This document shows, one piece after another, positions 40,811-49,267 of a DNA stretch of 64,000 nt; the first letter of the stretch is position 1, and each line of letters starts with the position of its first letter. Source of the DNA: Firm-13 sp037143795 (GTDB lineage Bacteria; Bacillota; Clostridia; Saccharofermentanales; Saccharofermentanaceae); the NCBI GenBank assembly GCA_037143795.1, contig JBAWXZ010000015.1:34897-98896 (forward strand), in the 5' to 3' direction. The translations under genes and the position numbers were made by a program. Below the pieces are notes generated by a model. The model searched no databases and was not told where the DNA came from. It saw only the letters and a list, made by a program, of their open reading frames with translations.

Positions 40811-41683
40811 ATGAGAAGAAGTATTCACGAGATAATTCTCGAAACATTTAATATAAGAGCCGAACTGCAGAAGTTAGATAATTTGTTTTTTGATAGAGAA
40901 ACCGTTCCTATATATGGCGATATTTTTACTCAGAGCTGTACGATGTACTTTTTCGCAAATGAAAATTTCCATCGTTGGCCGTTTTCTGGCACCTGTACTG
41001 ACTTAGAAGAATATGTTGATAGATTGAATGAGAATGGAAACTATCGCCTGAATTTTGACTTTGCGAATTCGAACTTTAGCGACGAAGAGATATTGGAAAT
41101 AGCATTTGGAAACACAGAATTTTACTATAATATGATTAACTTTATAGAATTTGTAATTGAAAATTCTTTTTATAGCACAAGCGTTTCTACGACCGACGAT
41201 ATTACTCTGTTTAAAAAAATGTCTGATATTCTAGATATTATAATTGAACATATAAATGGTAAACCGGTTGAATTGGAGCCCTTAAAGTATATAGTTATTC
41301 CTAATAATGAAGAAGCAATCGCTGTAGCAGAAAGCGTTGAAAATCTAGACACAAGCAAAATAATACTTAAATACAATCATTTTAAAACAAAAGGAGACCT
41401 TGAAGCTAAAAAATCAATCCTACGCCATCTTTTTATTGATATTGAGAAGAAGGGCACAAGATCTGTATCCATGGATGATTTTTGTTTTATTCTTAATGAG
41501 GCAGATATTCGACATAATAATTCAGGGAAAAAGGGTAAATCAATAACAACTGGAATGACCGAATTGCAAATCGAAGAGGTTTATGACGTCGCATACAGAT
41601 TATATTTAATGGCAAAACTTGATAAAGAATATAAGGATAGTATCAAGGGTAAAGTCAATGAATATAAGAACCGATTATTATGA
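40811..41683 (+). CDS. Unknown cargo protein with HEPN-like C-terminus
   Basis: A 290-residue, AT-rich gene with its own GGGAGG site 9 bp before ATG. The N-terminal two thirds are not recognised. The end has the pattern KSILRHLFIDIEKKGTRS, FCFILNEADIRHNNSGKK and VYDVAYRLYLMAKL, which recalls the C-terminal helical domain of AbiJ-like and other HEPN-type defence proteins (Ile-Arg-His-Asn motif). An anti-phage role is a reasonable hypothesis given its position next to attR, the usual place for lysogenic cargo. Confidence 0.55.
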   Translation: MRRSIHEIILETFNIRAELQKLDNLFFDRETVPIYGDIFTQSCTMYFFANENFHRWPFSGTCTDLEEYVDRLNENGNYRLNFDFANSNFSDEEILEIAFGNTEFYYNMINFIEFVIENSFYSTSVSTTDDITLFKKMSDILDIIIEHINGKPVELEPLKYIVIPNNEEAIAVAESVENLDTSKIILKYNHFKTKGDLEAKKSILRHLFIDIEKKGTRSVSMDDFCFILNEADIRHNNSGKKGKSITTGMTELQIEEVYDVAYRLYLMAKLDKEYKDSIKGKVNEYKNRLL

Positions 41684-41707
41684 GTAAAATAATAGCAACT
41701 ATTGTCA

Positions 41708-41842
41708 ATGCAATGCAAAGCTTCTACGTCGCCTGGCACTGTGCCTGGTGGAACTATCACTGCGGCGGGGCTCGACTACATGATGATCGGATCTGTCGAC
41801 TGGATCCAGAGTGGCGAGAAAAAATATAGATATGTATTGTAA
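41708..41842 (+). pseudogene. Remnant resembling the end of a phage structural protein
   Basis: A 44-residue frame (ASTSPGTVPGGTITAAGLDY; VDWIQSGEKKYRYVL) with no ribosome site. Its GC content is much higher than the preceding cargo gene, and it looks like the C-terminal end of a tail or surface protein. It is probably left from an earlier recombination that brought in the cargo genes. Confidence 0.35.
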
Positions 41843-41972
41843 CGCGCGAGGCTCTGGAAACGGTACAAGGTAAAGGTACAAGTAACTGTTTTTTCTGTGA
41901 TTAGCATATGGTTAAAGAAGACTGAATATCTATTGAATGTATGTTCTGTGTGTGAGCAAAAAAGCGCCTGAA

Positions 41973-41999
41973 CGAGTCCGAATCTCGTATTCCGCTCCA
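41973..41999 (+). other. attR core (27-bp repeat)
   Basis: Exact copy of 3300-3326, without the rest of a tRNA before it. It marks the right end of the prophage. Confidence 0.93.
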
Positions 42000-42002
42000 C
42001 AA

Positions 42003-42045
42003 CAGAACCGTTTGAGGGATTTCCCTTGAACGGTTTTCTTTTTGT
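42003..42045 (+). terminator. Original tRNA-Gly terminator displaced by the prophage
   Basis: GAACCGTTTGAGGG pairs with CCCTTGAACGGTTT around a TTT loop and is followed by TCTTTTTG. It lies directly after attR, where the native tRNA terminator stood before integration. Confidence 0.8.
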
Positions 42046-42094
42046 CACCCCTGGAGATTATTTTTGGAATTCTGATTGCCGGGAGGCTATGAAA

Positions 42095-42559
42095 ATGAGC
42101 GATTATATAATGAGCCTGAGGAAACTGGTCGGCCATATACCGCTCCTGCAGTGCGGTGCCAGTGTTATTGTTGAGAACACAAGGGGTGAGATCCTTCTTC
42201 AGCAAAGAGCGGACAACAACTGCTGGAGTTATTCCGGCGGCTCGGTTGAACTTGATGAAGATGTTGAAGAGACAGCGAGACGTGAACTGTTTGAAGAGAC
42301 CGGCCTGACGGCCCGTTCGCTTGAACTATTCGGAATCTTTTCAGGGAAAGCGCTGCATTATGTGTATCCAAATGGAGATGAAGTCTCATGTATTGACATC
42401 GTATATATCTGCAGGGATTACAGCGGTGAATTAAACGCGGATCCTGAAGAAGTGAGGGATCTGGCGTTTTTTTCGATTGACTCACTGCCCGCCGATATTT
42501 CTCCTCCCAATGTGTGTGTGTTCAGTAAATATGTGGAAATGCGCAAAAAAGGCTGTTGA
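42095..42559 (+). CDS. NUDIX hydrolase
   Basis: A 154-residue NUDIX protein. GGSVELDEDVEETARRELFE followed by ETGL is the Nudix box (Gx5Ex7REUxEEx) with all catalytic glutamates. It would cleave nucleoside diphosphates linked to another group; the substrate is not determined. ATG at 42095 has GGGAGG 8 bp upstream; ATG at 42089 is too close. It converges with the radical SAM gene. Confidence 0.88.
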   Translation: MSDYIMSLRKLVGHIPLLQCGASVIVENTRGEILLQQRADNNCWSYSGGSVELDEDVEETARRELFEETGLTARSLELFGIFSGKALHYVYPNGDEVSCIDIVYICRDYSGELNADPEEVRDLAFFSIDSLPADISPPNVCVFSKYVEMRKKGC

Positions 42560-42576
42560 GATAAGCAATCAAATGC

Positions 42577-43545
42577 TCAGCATTCTGACAATCCATTCGG
42601 CGGCGGATATATACCTGTAAGGTCAAACGGCGGTATGAAGCTCTCGGAGTCGGTGCCGCTGTCCTGTATATAGGCATTCTCCTGGCCAAGTTCCTGCAGG
42701 TATTGGACCATTGCTTCGTAATGATCTTCGCGAAGCGCATGATCGGGAGCGATGGATCCCCCTGCGCCGGATTTGACCGGAGGTGTATATTGATTCATTA
42801 AGCTGATATATATTTTATTTCCGAACGTATTACATAAATAGGATAGCAGGTGCCGCGTATCGAAAAGATGACCGGGCAGCATGAGGTGACGTACGATCAT
42901 TCCTTTTTGCATGAGTCCGTCCCCGTCAAACCTGGGTTCGCCGGTCTGCCTGAACATTTCCTGTAAAGCTAAGCTTGCTTTTTCAAAATAATCCGGTGCG
43001 CCGCACATAGACTTTGCCAGCGCGGCTGAATAAAATTTGAGATCGGGCAGGTAAATATCAATCAGCCCGTCCCAGATGCGGAGGGATTCGACATTTTCAT
43101 AACCGCCGCTATTGCAGACGATCGGAAGATCAAATCCTTTTTCCTTGGCCATTCTAAGTGCCAATGTGATCTGCGGGATAAAGTGTGTGGGTGTTACCAG
43201 ATTGATGTTGTGTGCCCCCTGCGCTTTAAGCTCAAAAAATATTGCGCACAGCCGCTCGGCCGAAATGATCTGTCCGGCCTGTCCGCGGCTGATCGGCTCG
43301 TTCTGGCAGAAGCTGCAGTGGAGGCTGCATCCTGAAAAAAAGACGGTTCCCGAGCCTCTTGATCCGGATAGGCAGGGTTCCTCCCAAAAGTGCAAGGCGG
43401 CCCTTGCCGCAGTGATCTCTGCTTCCATGCCGCACACGCCGCGTGCCCCGGCCAGCCGGTTTACTCCGCATTCGCGGGGGCAAAGCCGGCAATTGCCGAG
43501 AAGTGAGAGGATCGGATCAGCGGTCAGGTGTGATTCCATCTGCAA
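42577..43545 (-). CDS. Radical SAM protein, PflA-like
   Basis: A 322-residue enzyme. GCSLHCSFCQN gives the CxxxCxxC cluster (Cys73, 77, 80) that binds the radical SAM [4Fe-4S]. Cysteines at 19, 22, 26 and 38 form a second motif as in PflA-related proteins of the YgjV/AmmeMemoRadiSam neighbourhood. VTPTHFIPQI and LPDLKFYSAALA are also typical. Its substrate protein or small molecule is unknown. The start is TTG at 43545 (GGAG 6 bp upstream), with ATG two codons later as an alternative. Confidence 0.82.
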   Translation of the reverse strand: MQMESHLTADPILSLLGNCRLCPRECGVNRLAGARGVCGMEAEITAARAALHFWEEPCLSGSRGSGTVFFSGCSLHCSFCQNEPISRGQAGQIISAERLCAIFFELKAQGAHNINLVTPTHFIPQITLALRMAKEKGFDLPIVCNSGGYENVESLRIWDGLIDIYLPDLKFYSAALAKSMCGAPDYFEKASLALQEMFRQTGEPRFDGDGLMQKGMIVRHLMLPGHLFDTRHLLSYLCNTFGNKIYISLMNQYTPPVKSGAGGSIAPDHALREDHYEAMVQYLQELGQENAYIQDSGTDSESFIPPFDLTGIYPPPNGLSEC

Positions 43546-43706
43546 GTGCGTCTCCTTTTGCGGCCGGATCTGAGCTCCGTGGATCCGCAGGAAATGTGTT
43601 TTATGATGATCCGATTATAGCATGCGGATCATACGGCTCCGTGGTTTTTCTGCATTCCGGCGGCGCAGCCGGCTCATTAATGCTTGAATCTTAACAACTT
43701 GAACAA

Positions 43707-43735
43707 TTGACACAAGCTCCCCCTATGTTTAGAAT
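43707..43735 (+). promoter_or_regulatory. Promoter of purF
   Basis: TTGACA (43707-43712), 17 bp, TAGAAT (43730-43735). The transcript should start near 43742 and so includes the hairpin at 43758-43790. The rest of the gap 43546-43826 shows nothing else. Confidence 0.72.
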
Positions 43736-43757
43736 AGTAACGTGTTAAAGCAAAAAG

Positions 43758-43790
43758 CGGCACCACATCGATGGTGTCGATTCTTTTTTT
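43758..43790 (+). terminator. Attenuator-like terminator in the purF leader
   Basis: CGGCACCA (43758-43765) pairs with TGGTGTCG (43772-43779), followed by ATTCTTTTTTT. It lies between the purF promoter and start codon, so transcription must read through to express purF. No purine riboswitch core or PurBox pair was recognised. Confidence 0.6.
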
Positions 43791-43826
43791 CTCGGTTTTT
43801 GAATAGTAGAAAGCGGGGGATCTTTT

Positions 43827-45269
43827 TTGCCAGAGAAGCTGCATGAGGAATGTGGAGTATTCGGCATTTACGACAGAAATAATCTGACACTTGCACCCCT
43901 TGTCTATTATGGACTTTTCGCCTTGCAGCATCGGGGACAGGAGAGCTGCGGCATAGCTATAAATGATGATGGATTTATCCGGTGTCATAAAGCAATGGGC
44001 CTTGTAGGCGAGGTTTTCAAACCTGAAGTATTGCAGAAGCTTTCCGGTACCATAGCAATAGGACATGTGCGGTATTCTACAACAGGCGGAAGCGTCTTTG
44101 AAAATGCTCAGCCATTGGTTACCCAATATGTCAAAGGTACTCTTTCCATAGCTCATAACGGCAATCTGACCAACACGGTCAAGCTTCGTCAGGAACTCGA
44201 AGACGAAGGCGCCATTTTCCAGACGACCATAGATTCAGAAGTTATTGCTTATCAACTCGCAAGGGAGCGTGTGAAAACGCATTCGATCGAGGAAGCGGTT
44301 GTGGCGGCCATGGGCATCATTGAAGGTGCGTATGCACTTCTTGTTATGAGTCCAAGAAAACTTATTGCTGCCCGTGATCCATACGGCTTCAAGCCTCTCT
44401 GTATCGGAAAAATCCAGGATTCCTATGTCTTTGCTTCGGAGACATGTGCACTTGACGCAGCAGGCGCACAGTTTGTCCGTGATGTCGAGCCGGGTGAAAT
44501 TGTTGTATGTGATAAAGACGGTCTCCATTCGATACGTACGCACTGCTCGGGCAGGTGCAGTAAATGTATCTTTGAATATATATATTTTGCCCGTCCGGAC
44601 AGCTATATTGACGGTGTAAGCGTTTTTGAAGCGCGCCTGAAAGCAGGCCGCCTTCTGGCACGGCAATATCCGGTAGACGCCGATGTGGTGATAGGTGTTC
44701 CGGAATCCGGGCTCGATGCAGCTAATGGCTTCAGTCTGGAATCAGGAATCCCCCTTGTCCGGGGGTTTGTCAAAAATAACTACATTGGCCGGACTTTCAT
44801 TAAGCCGGAACAGTCACAGCGCCAGGAAGCAGTAACAATCAAGCTCAATCCGGTTAAGTCTTCCGTAAACGGGAAGCGGGTCGTTATGATTGATGACTCG
44901 ATTGTCCGCGGTACGACGATTGCAAGAATTGTAGGAATGCTCAAGGCCTGCGGTGCCAAAGAAGTCCATGTGCGTATCAGTGCACCGCCGTTTATGCACC
45001 CTTGCTACTATGGGACGGATGTCCCTTCGGGAGACAAGCTGATTGCACGGCAGCACTCAATTGATGATATTTGCCGCGTTATCGGCGCCGACTCCCTCGG
45101 GTACCTTCAGGCCGACAGTCTGGGTGATATGATAGAAGAACCGGGTCACCGGTTCTGCGATGCATGCTTTACCGGAATTTATCCGAATGCATTGACGGGC
45201 ATCGATACTGGCGGCAACGGGAAAGACGACGATGAATTATCGGATGCCTGTGCAGGCATCCATCAGTAA
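43827..45269 (+). CDS. purF: Amidophosphoribosyltransferase
   Basis: A 480-residue enzyme that makes 5-phosphoribosylamine from PRPP and glutamine, the first step of purine synthesis. The N-terminal nucleophile hydrolase part begins MPEKLHEECGVFGIYD, so a short propeptide is removed to expose Cys9. CSGRCSKC and FCDACF supply cysteines of the Bacillus-type [4Fe-4S] cluster. VVMIDDSIVRGTT (about 352-364) is the PRPP loop. The start is TTG with GGGGG 6-8 bp upstream. It stands apart from other pur genes and is followed 13 bp later by an RluA-type gene. Confidence 0.95.
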   Translation: MPEKLHEECGVFGIYDRNNLTLAPLVYYGLFALQHRGQESCGIAINDDGFIRCHKAMGLVGEVFKPEVLQKLSGTIAIGHVRYSTTGGSVFENAQPLVTQYVKGTLSIAHNGNLTNTVKLRQELEDEGAIFQTTIDSEVIAYQLARERVKTHSIEEAVVAAMGIIEGAYALLVMSPRKLIAARDPYGFKPLCIGKIQDSYVFASETCALDAAGAQFVRDVEPGEIVVCDKDGLHSIRTHCSGRCSKCIFEYIYFARPDSYIDGVSVFEARLKAGRLLARQYPVDADVVIGVPESGLDAANGFSLESGIPLVRGFVKNNYIGRTFIKPEQSQRQEAVTIKLNPVKSSVNGKRVVMIDDSIVRGTTIARIVGMLKACGAKEVHVRISAPPFMHPCYYGTDVPSGDKLIARQHSIDDICRVIGADSLGYLQADSLGDMIEEPGHRFCDACFTGIYPNALTGIDTGGNGKDDDELSDACAGIHQ

Positions 45270-45282
45270 ACAGGAGATAAAC

Positions 45283-46032
45283 ATGAAATTTTCCTTTTCA
45301 AATCCGGTTCCGGAGGTCCTGTATCAGGACGAAGATATCCTGGTGGTAATAAAGCCGGCCGGAATGCCGTCTTTGCCTGATAAGCTCGGCTTTATGGATC
45401 TGCAGACATTCCTCCAGGCCTCTTTTGGCCGGACGAAATCCCTGCCTGACACTTCAATTAAAATAATCCATAAATTGGACCGCCCGGTTGGCGGCGTCAC
45501 GATTTTTTCCCGGTCGGAAACAGCGGACAAATGGTTCGATTCGGAAATTCCCGACAGGAAAATTCAGAAAACATATGAGGCAATAGTCTGCGGCACAGTG
45601 CCGTCCCCAAAGGGTGAGCTGATCGATTATCTTGTGAAGAGTGAGAAGACCAATCGTTCCCGTGTGGTTCCGAAAGAACGAAAAGGTTCCAAACGTGCCG
45701 CACTCGGGTATGAAGTCCTTCAATCAGGGAATGTTGAAGGATTCGGGGATATCTCGCTTCTGCGGCTTACGCTCTTTTCCGGAAGGCACCATCAGATCCG
45801 CGTGCAGCTTTCCAATGCAGGCTGTCCGATTTTCGGAGACGGTAAATACAACAAGCTGTTCTCTTCAGCAAAGAATAAGGGCTGGTATAAACTGGCACTG
45901 TTTTCATCGGAAATATTTTTCATTCATCCAAGAACCGGCAAGGAAATGACCTTTCGTGCGGACCCGTTTGCGAGGGAGCCGCTTGCGTTTTCGACATTTT
46001 TTCCGAAAAGCCCCGAAGCCCTGACTGATTGA
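45283..46032 (+). CDS. RluA-family pseudouridine synthase
   Basis: A 249-residue synthase with no S4 domain. The catalytic motif HKLDRPVGGVTIFSRS is clear (Asp about residue 65), and FSGRHHQIRVQLSNAGCPIF and GDGKY follow. It isomerises uridine in rRNA or tRNA; the site is not determined. CAGGAG lies 7 bp upstream of ATG. It is probably co-transcribed with purF and overlaps the region of the next ribosome site. Confidence 0.88.
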   Translation: MKFSFSNPVPEVLYQDEDILVVIKPAGMPSLPDKLGFMDLQTFLQASFGRTKSLPDTSIKIIHKLDRPVGGVTIFSRSETADKWFDSEIPDRKIQKTYEAIVCGTVPSPKGELIDYLVKSEKTNRSRVVPKERKGSKRAALGYEVLQSGNVEGFGDISLLRLTLFSGRHHQIRVQLSNAGCPIFGDGKYNKLFSSAKNKGWYKLALFSSEIFFIHPRTGKEMTFRADPFAREPLAFSTFFPKSPEALTD

Positions 46033-46052
46033 AAATATTAATGGAGGATAAG

Positions 46053-46712
46053 ATGCCCGTTACAGTAGTTTTATTTGATATGGACGGAGTGCTTCTGGAC
46101 AGTGAGCCCTTTCATGACAAGGTCAATGAGGATATCTACAAGGCTCTGGGAATTGTCGTAGACAAAGCAGATGTCAATGAATTTATCGGCCGTACAAGCA
46201 ACCACCGGTGGTCTTGCCTGAAAGAGAGATTTCATCTTGACCGGACTGTTGACGAATTAAACGACTGGCAATGGAAAGCTCTTATTGAGGAACTGCCGGA
46301 TTCAGGCGTCGGTGCGTCAGCCGGACTCGATAAGCTGCTTGTGTTTTTAAAACGGAATCATATCCGTGCGTCGATCGCATCCTCATCCAGGGGCACCTTT
46401 GTAGAAGCCGTAATGGATCATCTTGACCTGCATGAGGCTATGGAAGGATATACCTGCGGTGACGAGGTGGCAAACTGCAAACCGGCACCCGATATTTTTC
46501 TTCTTGCCGCACAAAAAATGGGCGTGGAACCGGCGCAGTGCCTTGTCATTGAGGATTCCGACGCCGGTGTCAGTGCCGCCAGGGCAGCCGGCATGTACGC
46601 AGTCGGCTATGATAACCCCACTTCCGAGGGACAGGATCTTTCGCTGGCCGATGTAACGGTCAAAAACCTTTCCGATATATGTGAAATTATTACAGCTTTA
46701 AATCATCTGTGA
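46053..46712 (+). CDS. HAD phosphatase, beta-phosphoglucomutase-like
   Basis: A 219-residue HAD enzyme. VVLFDMDGVLLDSEP (motif I, Asp9/Asp11 region), ASIASSSRG (motif II), CKPAPDIFLLAAQKMG (motif III Lys) and VIEDSDAGVSAARAAGM (motif IV) are all present, with a helical cap between I and II. This is the PGMB/phosphatase subgroup; the sugar substrate is unknown. GGAGG lies 6 bp upstream of ATG at 46053. Confidence 0.88.
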   Translation: MPVTVVLFDMDGVLLDSEPFHDKVNEDIYKALGIVVDKADVNEFIGRTSNHRWSCLKERFHLDRTVDELNDWQWKALIEELPDSGVGASAGLDKLLVFLKRNHIRASIASSSRGTFVEAVMDHLDLHEAMEGYTCGDEVANCKPAPDIFLLAAQKMGVEPAQCLVIEDSDAGVSAARAAGMYAVGYDNPTSEGQDLSLADVTVKNLSDICEIITALNHL

Positions 46713-46815
46713 CCGCCAGTCGGGAAAATTCTTGTTTTTTTACTGTGAAAAACCGAGAAAAACGAAGATAATCGGCGGATATGCTAAATTTGTTCAGCTA
46801 ATTCACATTGCATGC

Positions 46816-46844
46816 TTGACAGATCCCTGACGCCCTATTATGAT
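46816..46844 (+). promoter_or_regulatory. Promoter of rplM-rpsI
   Basis: TTGACA (46816-46821), 17 bp, TATGAT (46839-46844). The transcript should start near 46851. Confidence 0.8.
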
Positions 46845-46850
46845 GGTGTA

Positions 46851-46905
46851 GCACTTTCACATGGACGCTTTTGTGTTCATGGTTTTACAAAAGAAACAGG
46901 AGGAC
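46851..46905 (+). promoter_or_regulatory. Candidate L13 leader hairpin
   Basis: CATGGAC (46860-46866) pairs with GTTCATG (46875-46881), one wobble, in the 65-nt leader of rplM. Bacillota have an L13-binding leader at this position, so autoregulation is plausible, but the exact consensus was not checked. Confidence 0.45.
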
Positions 46906-46916
46906 AAATATCCGAT

Positions 46917-47351
46917 ATGAAGACGTATGTTGCTAAACCAGCTGAAATCGAGAGAAAATGGTACGTCGTTGATGCCGCAGGCATGACGCTTGGCCGTCTC
47001 GCCAGCGAAGTCGCGAAAATACTGCGCGGCAAGAACAAACCGACGTATACCCCTTTTGAAGATACAGGCGATTTTGTTATTATTGTCAATGCTTCCAAGC
47101 TGGTTCTGACCGGCAATAAGCTTGATCAGAAGATGTATCGTTACCACACTCTCTATGCAGGAGGCTTAAGGGAAACCAGTGCCCGCAAGATGATGGCCAC
47201 CAAGCCTGAGAAGGTTTTTGAACTGGCAATCAAGGGAATGCTCCCGAAGAACGCCATGGGCCGTCAGATGTTCAGAAAGCTTACGGTATATGCAGGCCCT
47301 GATCACAAGCAAGCTGCACAGAAGCCCGAGCTGCTGACAATTAACGTATAA
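46917..47351 (+). CDS. rplM: 50S ribosomal protein L13
   Basis: A 144-residue L13 of usual length. RKWYVVDAAGMTLGRLASEV, FVIIVNASKLVLTGNKLDQK and GMLPKNAMGRQMFRKLTVY are family hallmarks. It is an early assembly protein of the large subunit. ATG at 46917 has AGGAGG 11 bp upstream. It forms the usual pair with rpsI 20 bp downstream. Confidence 0.97.
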   Translation: MKTYVAKPAEIERKWYVVDAAGMTLGRLASEVAKILRGKNKPTYTPFEDTGDFVIIVNASKLVLTGNKLDQKMYRYHTLYAGGLRETSARKMMATKPEKVFELAIKGMLPKNAMGRQMFRKLTVYAGPDHKQAAQKPELLTINV

Positions 47352-47371
47352 GAGAGGGAGGACCAATTCAC

Positions 47372-47779
47372 ATGGTTAAGAAATCTACCAAAGTTTATTT
47401 CTACGGTACAGGACGTCGTAAGAATGCAGTTGCATGCGTACGTATGATTCCCGGTACAGGTATTATTACGATCAACGATAGAGATATCGACGATTATTTT
47501 GGTCTTGAGACCTTGAAGCTTATCGTTCACCAGCCGCTTGTTGCAACAGCAACAGACGGTAAGTTCGATATCATCTGCAAGGCTCTCGGCGGCGGTATTG
47601 CCGGCCAGGCCGGAGCAATCCGCCACGGTATTTCCAGAGCTCTGCTTAAGGCAGACGAAGAAGGCTACAGAGCAATTCTTAAGAAGGCTGGTTTCCTCAC
47701 ACGTGATTCACGTATGAAGGAAAGAAAAAAGCCGGGTCTCAAGAAAGCAAGAAAAGCTTCTCAGTTCTCCAAGCGTTAA
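47372..47779 (+). CDS. rpsI: 30S ribosomal protein S9
   Basis: A 135-residue S9. YGTGRRKNAVACVRMIPGTG, GGGIAGQAGAIRHGISRALL and the C-terminal RKKPGLKKARKASQFSKR, whose end reaches the P-site tRNA, are typical. GAGGGAGG lies about 12 bp upstream of ATG. Confidence 0.97.
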   Translation: MVKKSTKVYFYGTGRRKNAVACVRMIPGTGIITINDRDIDDYFGLETLKLIVHQPLVATATDGKFDIICKALGGGIAGQAGAIRHGISRALLKADEEGYRAILKKAGFLTRDSRMKERKKPGLKKARKASQFSKR

Positions 47780-47871
47780 TCGAATCTCGCGCCGGCTTTC
47801 GTCATCTTTGTTACAAAGACTGGCTGAAGTCAAAGCTGCGGACATCAGATTACTCATGTTGTATCAGCTTA

Positions 47872-47909
47872 CGCGGCGCATCCGTCATCAAATGGCAGGG
47901 TGCGCCGCG
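47872..47909 (+). terminator. Strong hairpin after rpsI
   Basis: CGCGGCGCA (47872-47880) pairs perfectly with TGCGCCGCG (47901-47909), but the tail (ACTGCGTTTTC) has only a short T run, so termination may be partial and the amidohydrolase could be read from the ribosomal promoter. Confidence 0.5.
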
Positions 47910-47938
47910 ACTGCGTTTTCGGGAAAGTGAGGCCTTTT

Positions 47939-49267
47939 GTGCTGATTATTATGAATGCCCGTCTTTTGACAATGGATAAGCAGGGAATTATTGAGGACGG
48001 ATACATTGTTTTGGAAGAAGACCGGATTGTACAAATAGGATTGATGGATATGATTCCCGCGGAAATGCTGGCGGAATCATCCGATAAAAAAATAGATGTG
48101 CAGGGTGCCTGGATTCTTCCCGGCTTTATTGACGCACACTCGCACCTGGGTCTTTTCGACGACAGCCTCGACTTTGAGGGAAGCGACGGTAATGAGGATA
48201 CGGATCCGATTACTCCGCAGCTTCGTGCGATAGATGGTATCCACCATGCGGATGTCTGCTTCCGCGAAGCCTATGAAGCAGGTGTATCCATTGTCATGGC
48301 AGGTCCCGGCAGCGGGAATGTCATGGGAGGGCAGTTTGCACTCCTTCATACATTTGAGCGTACAGTGGACAGCGCTGTTATCCGGGCACCGAGTGCGCAG
48401 AAAATCGCTTTCGGTGAGAACCCCAAGCGGGTATACGGCAAAGACGATAAGGCACCTTCGACACGTATGGGTACGGCCGGACTGCTGCGTGATACGCTTT
48501 ATAAAGCACTTGAATACAGGGAAAAATGGGACGAATACCATCAAAAGAAGACTGAGTATGACCTCGCCTGCGCACGTCATGATGAGGATGCGCCGGATTC
48601 GCCTGACAGGCCGGATTTTGACTTCCAGCTGGAATCTCTTTTTTCAGTGCTTTCCGGAATTATTCCTCTCAAAATTCATGCGCACCGTCAGGATGATATT
48701 CTGACCGCCGTGCGCATCTGTAATGAGTTCGGTCTCAAATATACGCTTGAACACTGCACGGAAGGACATATGATCGCCGATATTCTATTTGAAGAATATT
48801 CCAGGGGCTGTGAGCCCGGCAGGGGAACCGGTAACAAGGAAGCAAAGGGCGGAAGGCTTCTCGGTGTAATTGTCGGCCCGATTATAGGGGATCGCTCCAA
48901 ACCCGAACTTTCATCCCTTACCATCAAAACAGCCGGGGTTCTCTATAAGACAGGACTTCCTGTTGCCATTATGACCGACCATCCCTGTGTACCGCAGCAA
49001 TATCTTCTCCTTTCGGCAGGGCTTGCCGTTAAAGGCGGACTTCCTGAAATGGCGGCCCTCGCATCAATCACTCTCACAGCCGCAGAAATCTGCGGGATTT
49101 CTGATCAGTACGGCAGTCTCACTGCAGGCAAAAAGGCAGATCTTACAGTGTTTTCCGGCAATCCTTACGACTACAGGAGCAAAGTCCGCCTGTTCATAGG
49201 CTCCGGCCTCGTGCGGTATGATCCTGAAAAGCTATATGCCCAAACAGTTGAGAGGACAGGCAAATGA
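47939..49267 (+). CDS. Amidohydrolase (imidazolonepropionase-like)
   Basis: A 442-residue metal-dependent hydrolase. The metal-binding HSH is in PGFIDAHSHLGLFDD, HAHRQDD and LEHCTEGH give further His ligands, and MTDHPCVPQ has the conserved Asp. ALASITLTAAEICGISDQYG and LTAGKKADLTVFSGNP are the usual end of the family. A helical insertion occurs in the middle (residues about 180-225). The substrate is unknown. The GTG at 47939 (GTGAGG upstream) was chosen; it gives the normal MLIIMNARLLTMD start. It overlaps tsaE by 4 bp. Confidence 0.85.
   Translation: MLIIMNARLLTMDKQGIIEDGYIVLEEDRIVQIGLMDMIPAEMLAESSDKKIDVQGAWILPGFIDAHSHLGLFDDSLDFEGSDGNEDTDPITPQLRAIDGIHHADVCFREAYEAGVSIVMAGPGSGNVMGGQFALLHTFERTVDSAVIRAPSAQKIAFGENPKRVYGKDDKAPSTRMGTAGLLRDTLYKALEYREKWDEYHQKKTEYDLACARHDEDAPDSPDRPDFDFQLESLFSVLSGIIPLKIHAHRQDDILTAVRICNEFGLKYTLEHCTEGHMIADILFEEYSRGCEPGRGTGNKEAKGGRLLGVIVGPIIGDRSKPELSSLTIKTAGVLYKTGLPVAIMTDHPCVPQQYLLLSAGLAVKGGLPEMAALASITLTAAEICGISDQYGSLTAGKKADLTVFSGNPYDYRSKVRLFIGSGLVRYDPEKLYAQTVERTGK

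Larger units (their letters stand above)
3300..41999. mobile_element. Integrated tailed-phage prophage (siphovirus-like), about 38.7 kb
   Basis: Bounded by an exact 27-bp direct repeat of the tRNA-Gly 3' end. A tyrosine integrase points towards the left junction, and complete lysogeny, replication, packaging, head, tail and lysis modules follow in canonical order. Tape measure, G/GT chaperones and a TP901-like tail tube, without sheath or baseplate genes, indicate a long non-contractile tail. No essential module appears broken, so the element may be inducible. Confidence 0.95.

Noticed and set aside
41973..41999. A second tRNA-Gly at the right end
   Set aside because: Only the 3' 27 bases are present; no D arm or anticodon arm before them.
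43546..43826. Possible purine riboswitch before purF
   Set aside because: The leader is too short for an aptamer plus terminator, and the conserved core could not be found.
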